NCBI RefSeq assembly: GCF_001870735.1 | Contig: NZ_MORL01000007.1 | Span: forward strand, 124,001 to 188,000 | Reading direction: 5' to 3' | DNA: 64,000 nt | Source: Arsenicibacter rosenii | GTDB taxonomy: Bacteria; Bacteroidota; Bacteroidia; Cytophagales; Spirosomataceae | Shown here: positions 25,459-35,494 of the stretch, piece after piece | Position numbering within the stretch: the first letter of the stretch is position 1 | Layout: every line of letters starts with the position of its first letter | Translations under genes and position numbers: made by a program | Notes under the pieces: generated by a model | Databases searched by the model: none | What the model saw: only the letters and a program-made list of their open reading frames with translations | What the model was told of the DNA's origin: nothing

Positions 25459-26988
25459 CTCCCACTCGATGGTGGCCGGTGGTTTCGAGGAAATGTCGTA
25501 TACGACGCGGTTGACGCCTTTGACCTTGTTGATGATCTCGTTCGAGATGTCGGCCAGGAAGGTGTATGGCAAATGCGCCCAGTCGGCGGTCATACCGTCG
25601 ACACTGGTAACGGCCCGTAAGGCCACAACGCGCTCATACGTCCGTTCGTCGCCCATAACGCCTACCGACTGTACCGGAAGCAGAATCGCGCCTGCCTGCC
25701 AGACCTGATCGTAGAGGCCTTCACGCTTGAGACCGTTGATAAACAGCGCATCTACTTCCTGTAGGATCTGTACTTTTTCGGCCGTAATGTCGCCCAAAAT
25801 CCGGATGGCTAAGCCCGGGCCCGGGAACGGGTGACGTTTCAGGATGTTGTCCGGCAGGCCTAACGTACGGCCTACCGCCCGGACTTCGTCCTTGAAGAGT
25901 GTATTCAGTGGCTCCACCACTTTCAGCTTCATGAAATCAGGCAGCCCCCCTACGTTGTGGTGCGACTTGATGGTGGCCGACGGGCCTTTTACCGATACCG
26001 ACTCGATAACGTCCGGGTAGATTGTTCCCTGACCCAGCCAGACGACATCTTCAATCAGGTGAGATTCCTGATCAAACACATCGATAAAGGTTTTACCGAT
26101 GGCTTTCCGTTTGGCTTCCGGATCGGTTAAGCCTTCCAGCGCATGGTAGAACTGGTCTTTTGAGTCGACACCTTTGATATTGAGACCAAGGTGTTTGTAT
26201 GATTCGAGAACGTTTTCGTATTCGTCTTTGCGCAGGAGACCGTTATCGACGAAAATACAGAACAGGTTCTGACCGACGGCACGGTGTACGAGCATGGCTG
26301 CTACGGATGAATCGACACCACCCGACAGGGCCATAACCACTTTATCGTCGCCGAGTTTTTCTTTCAGGCCGGCAACGGTGCTTTCTACGAATGACGCTGA
26401 TGTCCAGTCCTGTGAGCAACCGCAGATGTCGACCACAAAGTTTTGCAGCAGGTGTTTACCTTGCAGCGAATGGGTCACTTCAGGGTGGAACTGAATGCCG
26501 TAGGTCTGTTCGCCTTCTACCTGGAACGCGGCAACCCGTACCGATTCGGTCGAGGCAATGATCCGGAAGTTATCCGGAATCTGCGTGATGGTATCCCCGT
26601 GCGACATCCATACCTGCGAATGCTGGTCGATACCCTGCATCAGCGGGCTTTCCGCATCTACGGTACCTAATTTCGCACGACCATATTCACGGTGGGCGGA
26701 GGGCTGTACTTCGCCGCCGCTGGTATGGGCCAGTAACTGAGCCCCGTAGCAAACGCCTAAAACAGGTAGTTTGTGACGGAAAGCCGCCAGATGAACCATG
26801 GGGGCATCCTGGTCGCGTACAGAGCACGGACTGCCGGAAAGAATGATACCCTTAACCTCGGGCGTAATCGCAGGAATGTGATTGTAGGGATGAATCTCGC
26901 AGTAAACGTTCAGTTCGCGTACCCGGCGAGCAATGAGTTGGGTATATTGCGAACCGAAATCAAGAATCAGAATTTGTTCGGTTGCCAT
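25456..26988 (-). CDS. guaA: GMP synthase (glutamine-hydrolysing)
   Basis: The 510-residue protein has normal family length. A class I glutamine amidotransferase domain (about 1-195) has the nucleophile in [10 protein letters not shown] and the His/Glu of QFHPEVTHS. An ATP-pyrophosphatase domain carries the P-loop [12 protein letters not shown]. The dimerisation domain ends in the conserved [13 protein letters not shown]. It converts XMP to GMP. The gene is monocistronic, convergent with rhaT, and its stop codon lies inside a repeat unit. A promoter-like TTG-N20-GAACTTTG sits just upstream. Confidence 0.97.
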   Translation of the reverse strand: MATEQILILDFGSQYTQLIARRVRELNVYCEIHPYNHIPAITPEVKGIILSGSPCSVRDQDAPMVHLAAFRHKLPVLGVCYGAQLLAHTSGGEVQPSAHREYGRAKLGTVDAESPLMQGIDQHSQVWMSHGDTITQIPDNFRIIASTESVRVAAFQVEGEQTYGIQFHPEVTHSLQGKHLLQNFVVDICGCSQDWTSASFVESTVAGLKEKLGDDKVVMALSGGVDSSVAAMLVHRAVGQNLFCIFVDNGLLRKDEYENVLESYKHLGLNIKGVDSKDQFYHALEGLTDPEAKRKAIGKTFIDVFDQESHLIEDVVWLGQGTIYPDVIESVSVKGPSATIKSHHNVGGLPDFMKLKVVEPLNTLFKDEVRAVGRTLGLPDNILKRHPFPGPGLAIRILGDITAEKVQILQEVDALFINGLKREGLYDQVWQAGAILLPVQSVGVMGDERTYERVVALRAVTSVDGMTADWAHLPYTFLADISNEIINKVKGVNRVVYDISSKPPATIEWE

Positions 26989-27005
26989 GACAGGTCTTCA
27001 AAACG

Positions 27006-27036
27006 CAAAGTTCTGCATTTTGAACGAGGTGGGCAA
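27006..27036 (-). promoter_or_regulatory. Candidate guaA promoter, Bacteroidota type
   Basis: On the minus strand TTG (27034-27036) is separated by exactly 20 nt from GAACTTTG (27006-27013). This matches the Bacteroidota -33/-7 pattern TTG...TAnnTTTG with one change, 18 bp ahead of the start codon. Confidence 0.45.
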
Positions 27037-27170
27037 GTTATTTTTAAAAGTAGAGAAGAGAGAGGGTGGTTTAGCAGGGAGATAGTCATCAAAAGCAGTC
27101 GTATGAGGCGGGGTATCAAATCCCGTTCACCAGCCGCCCGTCCAGCGGCTACAAAAGGTCATTCAGGTAC

Positions 27171-27734
27171 TTACGCGAACAAATCTGATACGGTAAAGGA
27201 AAAGTCTGGTAAAAGGGGAGATGCTGATATAACATCCTGCTCTTTATAGGCTTTTGACTCATCCGGCGATGTATAGGCAAAAATTTTCCGGCGTTTGGGA
27301 ATAATGTACCAGACAAGTTTTGTGCCACCGTCAAAATAATCCTGTAATTTCTCCAATACGTCGTCATACGATTCTGATTCCGAAAGGATCTCAATCGCAA
27401 AAAACGTGTTTATCCGCTCTCCGCAACGTATTGCTTTATGTTGTTGGGCCGTGGTATAGGTTAAATCCGGAATCCGCTTCCGGACGTTGTCAATATATGA
27501 ATCTCCTTCGGCCATAAGGGTATGGCCTGCTTCAAAAGCTTTCGTTCTGATAAATTTACGAGTCAGAAAATCGGCAATATAAAACTCTTCCTGTTTCATT
27601 GAGGGTTTAGGAATGATGCGTCCGCGGACAAACTCATAGCTGCCCTCATGAGGCTGTTGTTTCTCCCAGGCTTCAAACTCCTCAATCGTCCTCAGAAAAG
27701 TCGGGAATCCGGATGTGGCCGTCGTTATAATCAT
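27171..27734 (-). CDS. Uma2-family putative endonuclease (DUF820)
   Basis: From the ATG at 27734 the protein has 187 residues. The open frame continues far upstream but only as the shadow of the permease gene. The pattern is that of the Uma2/DUF820 family, a PD-(D/E)XK nuclease fold abundant in cyanobacteria and Bacteroidota: YEFVRGRIIPKPS near residue 35, DSYIDNVRKRIPDLTYT with the catalytic Asp, and FFAIEILSESESYDDV. The usual distal Lys position is taken by a polar stretch, so activity is uncertain. It is a single gene with its own promoter-like site, and no target is known. Confidence 0.8.
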   Translation of the reverse strand: MIITTATSGFPTFLRTIEEFEAWEKQQPHEGSYEFVRGRIIPKPSMKQEEFYIADFLTRKFIRTKAFEAGHTLMAEGDSYIDNVRKRIPDLTYTTAQQHKAIRCGERINTFFAIEILSESESYDDVLEKLQDYFDGGTKLVWYIIPKRRKIFAYTSPDESKAYKEQDVISASPLLPDFSFTVSDLFA

Positions 27735-27758
27735 TACACTACCAAAACTGTTTGTAGT

Positions 27759-27789
27759 CAAATATATAAATAATAACGAGGGGGAGCAA
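27759..27789 (-). promoter_or_regulatory. Candidate promoter of the Uma2 gene
   Basis: On the minus strand TTG (27787-27789) lies 20 nt before TATATTTG (27759-27766), a perfect TAnnTTTG -7 box. It is 25 bp ahead of the start codon. Confidence 0.5.
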
Positions 27790-27950
27790 GCAGCGTTAAG
27801 GTAACAGTTGGATAGAATGTCCTCGTGGATGAGTTCAAACACAAGAAAAGCTGCCTGCAAATCATTTCGCCTGCCAAAACCGTTATTTTTACGGCGCTGT
27901 TCGCCTGGTGCACCAGCGCCAGCCCACAACAAACAAACGGTTTTGATCCC

Positions 27951-29183
27951 TTGAACGTCCCTTTTTTTCTTGCCCGACGCATCCGTCATGCTCCTATCGC
28001 CAGCTTTTCGGCGACCGTCACCAAAGTTGGTATCGCCAGTATCGCCATTGGCTTGGGGGTAATGATTATTGCCTTTGCGGTTCTTTTTGGCTTTAAACAA
28101 ACCATTGCGCAGAAAGTCTTTCTGTTTGGTGCGCATCTGCAGGTATCTAAATTTTCGCTCAACCGCTCCTACGAAGGCAGTCCGCTGCCGCTGCATACGA
28201 AGGTGTATGATCAGGCGGCCGGTATTCCCGGTGTGCGCCACATCCAGGCCGTGGCGATGAAAGCCGGTATCCTGAAAGCCCCCGACGAGCTGGCGGGTGT
28301 GGTCCTGAAAGGCGTGGGTACCGATTATGACTGGTCGATGCTGCAAGAGTCGCTGGTAGCGGGTCGTGTGCCTGATTTTTCGAAAGACACGGCCTATTCG
28401 ACGGGTGTGCTACTCAGCAAAAAGATCGCGGATCAGCTGCGGCTGGAGACAGGCAGCCATGTGATTATGTATTTTCTGGGGGGCGAAACCAATGCCCCGC
28501 GCCCGCGTAAGCTGACTGTGTCGGGCATCTACGAAACAGGGCTGGAGGAGTTCGACAATACGGTGCTGATGGGCGATATCCGCATGATCCAGCGCCTGAA
28601 CAACTGGGGAGCCGATACGGTCGCATCCTACGAAATTTTTGTCAAGGACTTCGATAAGCTCGATGACACCTACCGGCAGGTAATGAATGTAATCACTCCC
28701 GACATGCGCATCAGCAAGGTGACCGACAACTATCGGGCGCTGTTCGACTGGATGCTGATGATTGATACCAACACGGCCGTTTTTCTGGTCCTGATCCTGT
28801 TTGTGGCCAGTTTTAACATGGTCTCGGTACTCCTGGTGCTGATGATGGAACGCACGCCGATGATCGGACTCCTGAAAGCCTTTGGCGGCACCAACGGGCT
28901 GCTGCGGCGCATGTTTCTCTACGTCGGCCTGAACATGGTCGTGTGGGGGCTGGTGCTCGGCAACGTCATCGGTATCGGGCTTTGCTGGCTTCAGGACACC
29001 TTCCGGATCATTCCGCTCGATCCTAAAAATTACTACATGAGCTATGTGCCTATTGTCTGGAACTGGCCCTTTATTTTAGTCCTCAACATCGGTACGGTGC
29101 TGGTGATTGCGGCCGTACTGTGGTTGCCAACGTTTGTTATCAACCGCATCCAGCCAATTAAAGCCCTCGTATTTAAAGCCTGA
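27951..29183 (+). CDS. FtsX/LolC-E-like ABC transporter permease
   Basis: This integral membrane protein has four hydrophobic segments: one near the N-terminus (VGIASIAIGLGVMIIAFAVLFG) and three in the C-terminal third, with a large extracytoplasmic domain between. That is the FtsX/MacB_PCD layout of LolC/E permeases. I prefer the TTG at 27951, giving 410 residues starting (M)NVPFFLARRI like related proteins. An ATG at 27825 would add 42 residues without family support. The partner ATPase (LolD-like) is not encoded nearby. The role could be lipoprotein release or another mechanotransmission task. Confidence 0.82.
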   Translation: MNVPFFLARRIRHAPIASFSATVTKVGIASIAIGLGVMIIAFAVLFGFKQTIAQKVFLFGAHLQVSKFSLNRSYEGSPLPLHTKVYDQAAGIPGVRHIQAVAMKAGILKAPDELAGVVLKGVGTDYDWSMLQESLVAGRVPDFSKDTAYSTGVLLSKKIADQLRLETGSHVIMYFLGGETNAPRPRKLTVSGIYETGLEEFDNTVLMGDIRMIQRLNNWGADTVASYEIFVKDFDKLDDTYRQVMNVITPDMRISKVTDNYRALFDWMLMIDTNTAVFLVLILFVASFNMVSVLLVLMMERTPMIGLLKAFGGTNGLLRRMFLYVGLNMVVWGLVLGNVIGIGLCWLQDTFRIIPLDPKNYYMSYVPIVWNWPFILVLNIGTVLVIAAVLWLPTFVINRIQPIKALVFKA

Positions 29184-29254
29184 TGCTGCATACTTTTGTG
29201 CTGATCCGATGATTAACTTTGACTTTTCAAAGCTTCATCAGCATAAACACAATC

Positions 29255-32200
29255 ATGAAACCATCGTATAACCATAAAATCCGGATTGTCACGGCGGCCT
29301 CGCTGTTCGACGGACACGACGCAGCCATCAACCTGATGCGCCGGCTCATGCAGGCATCCGGTGCCGAAATCATTCATCTGGGGCATAACCGGTCTGTGGC
29401 CGAAATCGTCGACTGTGCCATTCAGGAAGATGTACAGGGCATTGCCATTACCAGCTATCAGGGCGGACACCTTGAGTTTTTCAGGTATATGTATGACCTC
29501 CTGCACGAACGCGGGGCAGGGCATATAAAAATATTCGGCGGGGGCGGCGGAACGATTCTGCCTGCGGAGATTGCCGAACTTCACGCCTATGGGATCGCCC
29601 GCATTTATTCGCCCGACGACGGTCGGGAAATGGGACTTCAGGGCATGATCGACGATCTGCTGCAACAGTGTGATTATGCCCTGCCGCCGGCATCAGGCAC
29701 ACAGCCCATCAGCCGGGATGCCATTCCGAGACTGATTACTACCGCCGAAAATACTCCTGAACAGTTCACGCAGGTGTTTACCGCACCGGCCGGCAGTCAA
29801 TCGGTGGTGTTAGGCATAACCGGCACAGGCGGGGCCGGGAAATCGTCGCTGGTGGATGAACTGGTACTGCGTTTTCTGCGAACCTATCCCGATAAGACGA
29901 TGGCCATTATTTCGGTGGATCCGTCGAAGCGGAAAACCGGCGGGGCGTTGCTCGGCGACCGTATCCGTATGAACGCCATCCATCCGGTAGCGAGCGGCGG
30001 GCGGGTCTACATGCGCTCACTGGCTACGCGGCAGTCAAACCTGGCCCTGAGCCGGTATGTGCAGGATGCCGTTGATGTGTGTAAAGCGGCACATTTTGAC
30101 CTGATTGTTGTGGAGACCTCGGGCATCGGGCAATCCGATACCGAAATCACGGAGCACGCCGATGTAAGCCTCTACGTGATGACGGCCGAATACGGGGCAG
30201 CTACCCAGCTCGAAAAAATCGACATGCTGGATTATGCCGACGTGATTGCCATCAATAAATTCGATAAGCGCGGTTCGCTGGATGCCCTGCGCGATGTCCG
30301 GAAACAGTATCGCCGCAATCATACCGACTGGACAACTGCCGATGAAGACCTGCCGATTATCGGTACGATTGCGGCTCAGTTCAACGATGCCGGCATGAAT
30401 CAGCTCTTTACGGTCCTGATGCAGAAGGTAGGCTTTGGCGTCAAAGCAGGTGATCCTGTCGGTCAGGGTGGTACGGTATCGCAGCCGGTCATGCCCGCCG
30501 AACGGGTACGGTATCTGGCCGAAATCGTTGAAGAAAGCCGCCGGTACGATGCGCTGGTGCGTGATCAGGCAGCCATTGCCCGGCAGCTGTACCAGATAAA
30601 TGGTACAATAAAGTCGCTGACGGAACCGGAACAGACATCACTCCGGGAAGCACTACAAGCTATTTATCATCAGCTTGAAGCCCGGTTATTGCCGGATTGC
30701 CGTGACCTGCTGAAACGCTGGCCGGAGATGCAGGCACAGTACACCGCTGACTTTTACGAATTTAAGGTACGGGACAAGATAATCCGGCAACCGCTGTTTA
30801 CCGAAACGCTCTCGCACCTGCGCGTTCCGAAAGTCAGCCTGCCCAAATACCACGACTGGGGCGATGTGCTTCGCTGGCTGATGACCGAAAACGTACCGGG
30901 CGAGTTTCCGTATGCCGCCGGTGTGTTTCCGCTGAAGCGCGAAGGCGAAGACCCGACGCGGATGTTTGCCGGGGAAGGCGGGCCGGAGCGCACCAACCGC
31001 CGGTTCCACTACGTCTCGAAAGGCATGCCCGCCAAACGGCTCTCGACGGCCTTTGACTCGGTGACGCTCTACGGCGAAAATCCGGATTACCGGCCTGACA
31101 TCTACGGCAAGGTCGGCAACTCAGGCGTGAACATCTGTACGCTGGATGACGCCAAAAAACTCTACAGTGGGTTCAATCTCTGCGATCCGGCCACGTCGGT
31201 GTCGATGACCATCAACGGGCCCGCGCCGATGTTGCTGGGCTTTTTCCTGAATGCGGCCATTGATCAGCAGTGCGAACGCTATATCCGACAGCATAACCTG
31301 CCACTCCCGCAACAGGCAGGAGGCCAACCAGCCTATAACGGAGAACTGCCCGACGGCAACGACGGTCTTGGCCTGCTGTTGCTCGGCACTACCGGCGACA
31401 AGGTGCTGCCCCGCGATGTTTACGAAAAAATCAAAGCCGATACGCTCCGGCGGGTACGGGGTACGGTGCAGGCCGATATTCTCAAGGAAGATCAGGCGCA
31501 GAATACCTGTATTTTCTCGACCGAATTTGCCCTCCGCATGATGGGCGATATTCAGGCCTATTTCATTGAACAGCAGGTGCGTAACTTTTATTCGGTGTCG
31601 ATTTCCGGCTATCACATTGCCGAGGCCGGTGCCAATCCGGTTTCGCAGCTGGCCTTTACGCTCTCCAACGGCTTTACGTTTGTCGAATATTACCTGAGCC
31701 GCGGGATGCATATCGACGATTTTGCCCCGAACCTGTCGTTCTTTTTCTCCAATGGCATGGACCCCGAATATACGGTGCTGGGCCGGGTGGCGCGGCGCAT
31801 CTGGGCTAAGGCCATGAAACACAAATACGGGGCCAACGACCGGTCGCAGAAACTGAAATACCACATCCAGACATCGGGCCGGAGCCTGCACGCGCAGGAG
31901 ATTGCCTTCAACGATATCCGGACCACCTTACAGGCACTGCTGGCCATTTATGACAACTGCAATTCGCTGCATACCAACGCCTATGACGAAGCCATTACCA
32001 CACCGACCGAAGAATCGGTGCGGCGGGCAATGGCGATCCAGCTGGTGATTAACCGCGAGTTCGGGCTGACCAAAAACGAAAACCCGCTCCAAGGGTCGTT
32101 TGTGGTCGAAGAACTGACGGACCTTGTGGAAGAAGCAGTGTATCAGGAATTTCTGTCGCTCAATGAGCGAGGCGGTGTATTGGGTGCGATGGAACGGATG

Positions 32201-32557
32201 TACCAGCGGAGTAAGATTCAGGAAGAGTCGATGTATTACGAAACGCTGAAACACAACGGGCAACTGCCGATTATCGGGGTGAATACCTTCCTGGATCCGG
32301 CCGGCTCACCGACGATTGTACCGGCTGAGGTAATTCGTTCGACCACGGAGGAAAAAACGTTTCAGGTAGAGGCATGCCGGGCGTATGAAGAGCGGCACCG
32401 CGATGAAGCCGTAACGGCACTCTCGGTTCTGCAACAGACGGCGCTCGAAAACGGCAATGTCTTCGCCGCGCTGATGGAGGCGACGAAGGTCTGTACGCTC
32501 GGCCAGTTATCGAATGCGCTGTATGCGGTCGGCGGGCAATACCGGCGGAACATGTAG
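29255..32557 (+). CDS. icmF: Fused isobutyryl-CoA mutase IcmF (B12 domain, MeaB-like GTPase, mutase)
   Basis: From the ATG at 29255 the protein has 1100 residues, the usual IcmF size. A B12-binding domain comes first, with [11 protein letters not shown] and the GGGGG loop at about 90. A MeaB/ArgK-type G domain follows with Walker [10 protein letters not shown] at about 190 and the later [11 protein letters not shown] and AINKFD motifs. The TIM-barrel substrate domain includes [13 protein letters not shown] and [15 protein letters not shown] segments. It catalyses adenosylcobalamin-dependent isomerisation of isobutyryl-CoA and n-butyryl-CoA, with the fused GTPase acting as chaperone. Two TAnnTTTG boxes (29192-29199, 29215-29222) precede it. 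A bidirectional terminator follows. Confidence 0.93.
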   Translation: MKPSYNHKIRIVTAASLFDGHDAAINLMRRLMQASGAEIIHLGHNRSVAEIVDCAIQEDVQGIAITSYQGGHLEFFRYMYDLLHERGAGHIKIFGGGGGTILPAEIAELHAYGIARIYSPDDGREMGLQGMIDDLLQQCDYALPPASGTQPISRDAIPRLITTAENTPEQFTQVFTAPAGSQSVVLGITGTGGAGKSSLVDELVLRFLRTYPDKTMAIISVDPSKRKTGGALLGDRIRMNAIHPVASGGRVYMRSLATRQSNLALSRYVQDAVDVCKAAHFDLIVVETSGIGQSDTEITEHADVSLYVMTAEYGAATQLEKIDMLDYADVIAINKFDKRGSLDALRDVRKQYRRNHTDWTTADEDLPIIGTIAAQFNDAGMNQLFTVLMQKVGFGVKAGDPVGQGGTVSQPVMPAERVRYLAEIVEESRRYDALVRDQAAIARQLYQINGTIKSLTEPEQTSLREALQAIYHQLEARLLPDCRDLLKRWPEMQAQYTADFYEFKVRDKIIRQPLFTETLSHLRVPKVSLPKYHDWGDVLRWLMTENVPGEFPYAAGVFPLKREGEDPTRMFAGEGGPERTNRRFHYVSKGMPAKRLSTAFDSVTLYGENPDYRPDIYGKVGNSGVNICTLDDAKKLYSGFNLCDPATSVSMTINGPAPMLLGFFLNAAIDQQCERYIRQHNLPLPQQAGGQPAYNGELPDGNDGLGLLLLGTTGDKVLPRDVYEKIKADTLRRVRGTVQADILKEDQAQNTCIFSTEFALRMMGDIQAYFIEQQVRNFYSVSISGYHIAEAGANPVSQLAFTLSNGFTFVEYYLSRGMHIDDFAPNLSFFFSNGMDPEYTVLGRVARRIWAKAMKHKYGANDRSQKLKYHIQTSGRSLHAQEIAFNDIRTTLQALLAIYDNCNSLHTNAYDEAITTPTEESVRRAMAIQLVINREFGLTKNENPLQGSFVVEELTDLVEEAVYQEFLSLNERGGVLGAMERMYQRSKIQEESMYYETLKHNGQLPIIGVNTFLDPAGSPTIVPAEVIRSTTEEKTFQVEACRAYEERHRDEAVTALSVLQQTALENGNVFAALMEATKVCTLGQLSNALYAVGGQYRRNM

Positions 32558-32564
32558 CGTAAAA

Positions 32565-32603
32565 ACAAATCGGGAACCGGTTTTGTACCGGTTCCCGATT
32601 TGT
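32565..32603. terminator. Bidirectional terminator between icmF and the NIPSNAP gene
   Basis: ACAAATCGGGAACCGG pairs perfectly with CCGGTTCCCGATTTGT around TTTTGTA, placed between two convergent stop codons (32557 and 32617). Confidence 0.8.
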
Positions 32604-32616
32604 GACTACTTACCCT

Positions 32617-33408
32617 TTATTTAATTTTCGAATAATCGGTTGGGGTCATATAGGTTGATTCGACTTTCACCGTCAGCGAACCGTTCTTTTCGGATTCGCC
32701 TTTGGCTTTCACCCAGTCCGGATCGGCCCGGAAGGCTTTGAAAGCGGCTTCACCCGCAGCTGCACTTGGGTGCGCCAGCAGATACACCAACCGTGGCTGA
32801 CCCGAATCGTCGGGTTTGGTTGGGTCGGTGGTGATCCAGTAGGCAATGTTTTCCATACCGTGCTTTTTAAACAGCTTCATCGTATGGTTTTCGAAGCGCG
32901 ACAGCAGGTCCGGGAGCTTGCCGGGGCTTGCCGTATAGGTCCGTAGTTCAAACGTACGGTTCGGCGTTTTCTCCTTTAATTTCAGCTTGGGCGAGTGCTC
33001 CCATTCGGTCATAAATACCTGATCGACTTTTGACACCAGACGGCCGTTGGCTTCGGTTTTGGCCACAACGGCCTTCCATTCCGGATCGGCTCCGAAGGCT
33101 TTCCAGGAAGCGTCGCGGGCTTCGCGGCTCGGGTAAGCCAGGATGTAAATGATTTCGTGGCGGCTGGTATCGGTTGGCAGCCAGTATCCGATGTTTTCCA
33201 TGCCGTGTTTCTCGAAAATCTTAGTCGTGTACTGCCGGAAGCGGTCAACGATGGCGTCGAATTTGCCGGGAGCAGCGTGATACACACGGATTTCGTAAAA
33301 CTTAGACGTAGCGGCCGGGCGTTCTGGCCGGGGCTTCGCGAACAGCGTTTGCGCGCCCAGCGCTGCCCCGAGGCATACGGTGAGCAGGATCGACTTGGTA
33401 AGGTTCAT
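32617..33408 (-). CDS. Secreted double NIPSNAP-domain protein
   Basis: The protein has 263 residues: a signal peptide (SILLTVCLGAALGAQTLFA) and two NIPSNAP domains of about 105 residues each. The repeats are visible as FYEIRVYHAAPGKFDAIV / FELRTYTASPGKLPDLL and KHGMENIGYW / KHGMENIAYW. NIPSNAP is a ferredoxin-like dimeric alpha/beta barrel fold of unclear biochemical role. In Bacteroidota such exported copies are common and usually single genes, as here. No catalytic residue can be named. Confidence 0.9.
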   Translation of the reverse strand: MNLTKSILLTVCLGAALGAQTLFAKPRPERPAATSKFYEIRVYHAAPGKFDAIVDRFRQYTTKIFEKHGMENIGYWLPTDTSRHEIIYILAYPSREARDASWKAFGADPEWKAVVAKTEANGRLVSKVDQVFMTEWEHSPKLKLKEKTPNRTFELRTYTASPGKLPDLLSRFENHTMKLFKKHGMENIAYWITTDPTKPDDSGQPRLVYLLAHPSAAAGEAAFKAFRADPDWVKAKGESEKNGSLTVKVESTYMTPTDYSKIK

Positions 33409-33581
33409 GTATTCTTCTGACTAGTAAAGCTGACGGAATAGCGTCAATGTGCTAAAATAAGCGAAAAAAGGGCATTTTTTACTGTCTTCTTTTTTCAGGA
33501 GCCTTCTTGAATTATTGTCGGACAACGATACGTAATTTCATACTATTCCTTACTTTTATGCAGTAACTGAGCCCCTTAACC

Positions 33582-34928
33582 ATGCATAAACGTACCTTTT
33601 TAAAACTCTCTTCTGCCATGCTGGCAGCACCACTACTTTCCCCCTTATCGGCCTGGAGTGCCGGCGAAAAACTAAAAAACTGGGCCGGTAACCTGACCTA
33701 CAGTACCGACCGGCTGACAGCTGCAAAATCGCTTGATCAGGCGAAGGTGTTTGTGAAACAGCATGCTAAGTTTAAGGTGCTGGGTACACGCCACTGCTTC
33801 AATATCATTGCCGATACGTCGACCGAACTGCTGTCGCTGAAAGACCTGCATGAGGTAATTTCGCTGGATGCAAAGGCTAAAAAAGTAACGATCCAGGCAG
33901 GGATGAATTACGGACAGTTGTCGCCGTATCTGCACGGCAAGGGGTTCGCGGTTCATAACCTGGCCTCGCTGCCGCATATTTCGGTGGCCGGTGCCTGTGC
34001 TACTGCGACTCATGGATCGGGGAATAAAAACGGCAATCTGGCTACGGCGGTTTCCGGTCTCGAACTGATCAATGCCAAGGGCGATGTTATTCAGCTATCC
34101 AAAGAAAAAGACGGCGATACGTTCAACGGAGCCGTAGTCAACCTCGGTGCACTGGGGGTAATTACCAAAGTGACGCTTGACATTGAACCGACGTTTTCGG
34201 TACGTCAGTATGTGTACGAAAACCTGCCGCTGGATCAGCTGAAGGCCCATTTTGACGACATTACCGGAAGTGCCTACAGCGTCAGCCTCTTTACGGACTG
34301 GAAAAACAAGCGGTTCAACGAGGTATGGATCAAGAGCCGCGTTGGCAAGGACAAGCCATTTGAGGCGAAGGCTGAGTTTTACGGGGCCAAAAAATCGGCA
34401 AAGAACCTGCATCCGATAGCCGAACTGTCGGCCGAAAACTGTACGGAGCAGCTGGGCATAGCCGGCCCGTGGTTTGAGCGGCTACCGCACTTTAAGATGG
34501 GCTTTACGCCAAGTAGCGGCAAGGAATTACAGTCCGAGTATTTTGTGCCGAGACGGAACGCGGTTGATGCGATTCTGGCGGTAGAGCGCCTGCACGCCCA
34601 AATCAGCCCGCACCTGATGATCACCGAAATCCGGACGATTGCGGCCGATACGCTCTGGATGAGCCCTTGCTATAAACAGGACAGCGTGGCCATTCACTTT
34701 ACTTGGCAGCAGGATTGGCCGGCCGTCAGCAAGGTGCTGCCGCAGATCGAAAAGGCGCTGGCACCGTATAACGTGCGCCCGCACTGGGGGAAACTCTTCA
34801 GCATTGCGCCGTCGGTACTGCAATCCCGCTACGAGCGTCTGGACGATTTCAAAAAACTGGTTGAAACCTACGACCCGCAAGGTAAATTCCGCAACGATTT
34901 CTTAAGTAAGAACCTGTACGGCAAATGA
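33582..34928 (+). CDS. Alditol/xylitol oxidase-like FAD flavoprotein, exported
   Basis: This 448-residue protein begins with an export signal (MHKRTFLKLSSAMLAAPLLSPLSA). A PCMH-type FAD domain follows, with VLGTRHCFNIIAD, where the His matches the covalent flavin site of alditol oxidase, and ISVAGACATATHGSG. The C-terminal D-arabinono-lactone-oxidase domain ends FHPHWGK-like (NVRPHWGKLFSI). Relatives oxidise primary alcohols of polyols and release H2O2. The polyol here is unknown. The next gene (rhodanese) has its own operator site in the gap, so they are probably separate units. Confidence 0.85.
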   Translation: MHKRTFLKLSSAMLAAPLLSPLSAWSAGEKLKNWAGNLTYSTDRLTAAKSLDQAKVFVKQHAKFKVLGTRHCFNIIADTSTELLSLKDLHEVISLDAKAKKVTIQAGMNYGQLSPYLHGKGFAVHNLASLPHISVAGACATATHGSGNKNGNLATAVSGLELINAKGDVIQLSKEKDGDTFNGAVVNLGALGVITKVTLDIEPTFSVRQYVYENLPLDQLKAHFDDITGSAYSVSLFTDWKNKRFNEVWIKSRVGKDKPFEAKAEFYGAKKSAKNLHPIAELSAENCTEQLGIAGPWFERLPHFKMGFTPSSGKELQSEYFVPRRNAVDAILAVERLHAQISPHLMITEIRTIAADTLWMSPCYKQDSVAIHFTWQQDWPAVSKVLPQIEKALAPYNVRPHWGKLFSIAPSVLQSRYERLDDFKKLVETYDPQGKFRNDFLSKNLYGK

Positions 34929-34937
34929 TTTTCCGTT

Positions 34938-34953
34938 CGTGATATTTGTCACG
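34938..34953. promoter_or_regulatory. Crp-type operator site a, upstream of the rhodanese gene
   Basis: CGTGATATTTGTCACG is a 16-bp palindrome 55 bp before the rhodanese start. It is one of eight similar sites in this block (consensus yGTGAyAwTTGTyACA). Confidence 0.7.
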
Positions 34954-35007
34954 GAATCACGGGAGTAGGGATGCTAGTTTTACGGCATCATTTAAACACG
35001 TACGACC

Positions 35008-35313
35008 ATGATGAATCTATTGAAATCCGTATTCGGTGGTGGATCTGACAATACAAAAATCGGCGAGGTAATCGCGCAGGGGGGCGTTATTATTGATGTT
35101 CGTTCAGCCGGAGAGTTTGCCGGTGGCCATGCCAAAGGGGCGGTAAATATTCCGCTCGATCAGCTGGAAGCTAAACTTGGCAAAATAAAAGCCTACCAGA
35201 AACCCATTGTTCTGTGTTGTGCATCCGGCATGCGCAGTGCCCGTGCCAAAGGATTTCTGACCAGCCAGGGCATCACCGACCTGTACGACGCCGGTAGCTG
35301 GCGGAATATTTAA
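35008..35313 (+). CDS. Single-domain rhodanese
   Basis: This 101-residue cytoplasmic rhodanese shows VIIDVRSAGEFAGGHAKGA and the active-site loop CCASGMRSA (nucleophile Cys about 72), so it should be able to carry sulfane sulfur. It has no export signal. It probably supplies or accepts persulfide in the sulfur block to its right. An upstream Crp-type palindrome suggests regulation by the regulator at 47387-48013, and a hairpin terminator follows 76 bp downstream. Confidence 0.92.
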   Translation: MMNLLKSVFGGGSDNTKIGEVIAQGGVIIDVRSAGEFAGGHAKGAVNIPLDQLEAKLGKIKAYQKPIVLCCASGMRSARAKGFLTSQGITDLYDAGSWRNI

Positions 35314-35388
35314 AGAGCGAAAGAGTGGCCGACGCGCTGTCAAAGAGTGAAAGAGTGGCCGCCGCTGCGGCAAAAGAGCGAAAGAGCG
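35314..35388. repeat. Short direct repeats (AAAGAGYGAAAGAG)
   Basis: AAAGAGCGAAAGAGTGGCCG (from 35313), AAAGAGTGAAAGAGTGGCCG (from 35342) and AAAGAGCGAAAGAGCGAG (from 35373) form a three-copy imperfect direct repeat with about 30-bp spacing. They fill the gap between the rhodanese stop and its terminator. No coding potential is evident. Confidence 0.75.
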
Positions 35389-35436
35389 AGTGGTGGCACG
35401 ACCGCCAGGCGGCCCTGTTAGAGTCGTGCCACCACT
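35389..35436 (+). terminator. Repeated palindrome acting as terminator, copy 2
   Basis: The 14-bp arms AGTGGTGGCACGAC / GTCGTGCCACCACT are identical to those at 13843-13887, here with a different 20-nt loop and a following run of seven T. It serves as a strong terminator of the rhodanese gene. Confidence 0.85.
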
Positions 35437-35494
35437 TTTTTATGCCAGTCGGGAACTTAAACGGCCCGCTGCCGCCTTGCATCCAGCAACTGTG

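Noticed and set aside
27735..28346. Extension of the Uma2 frame upstream
   Set aside because: It runs antisense through the permease gene; the family start and a promoter-like site are at 27734 and just upstream.
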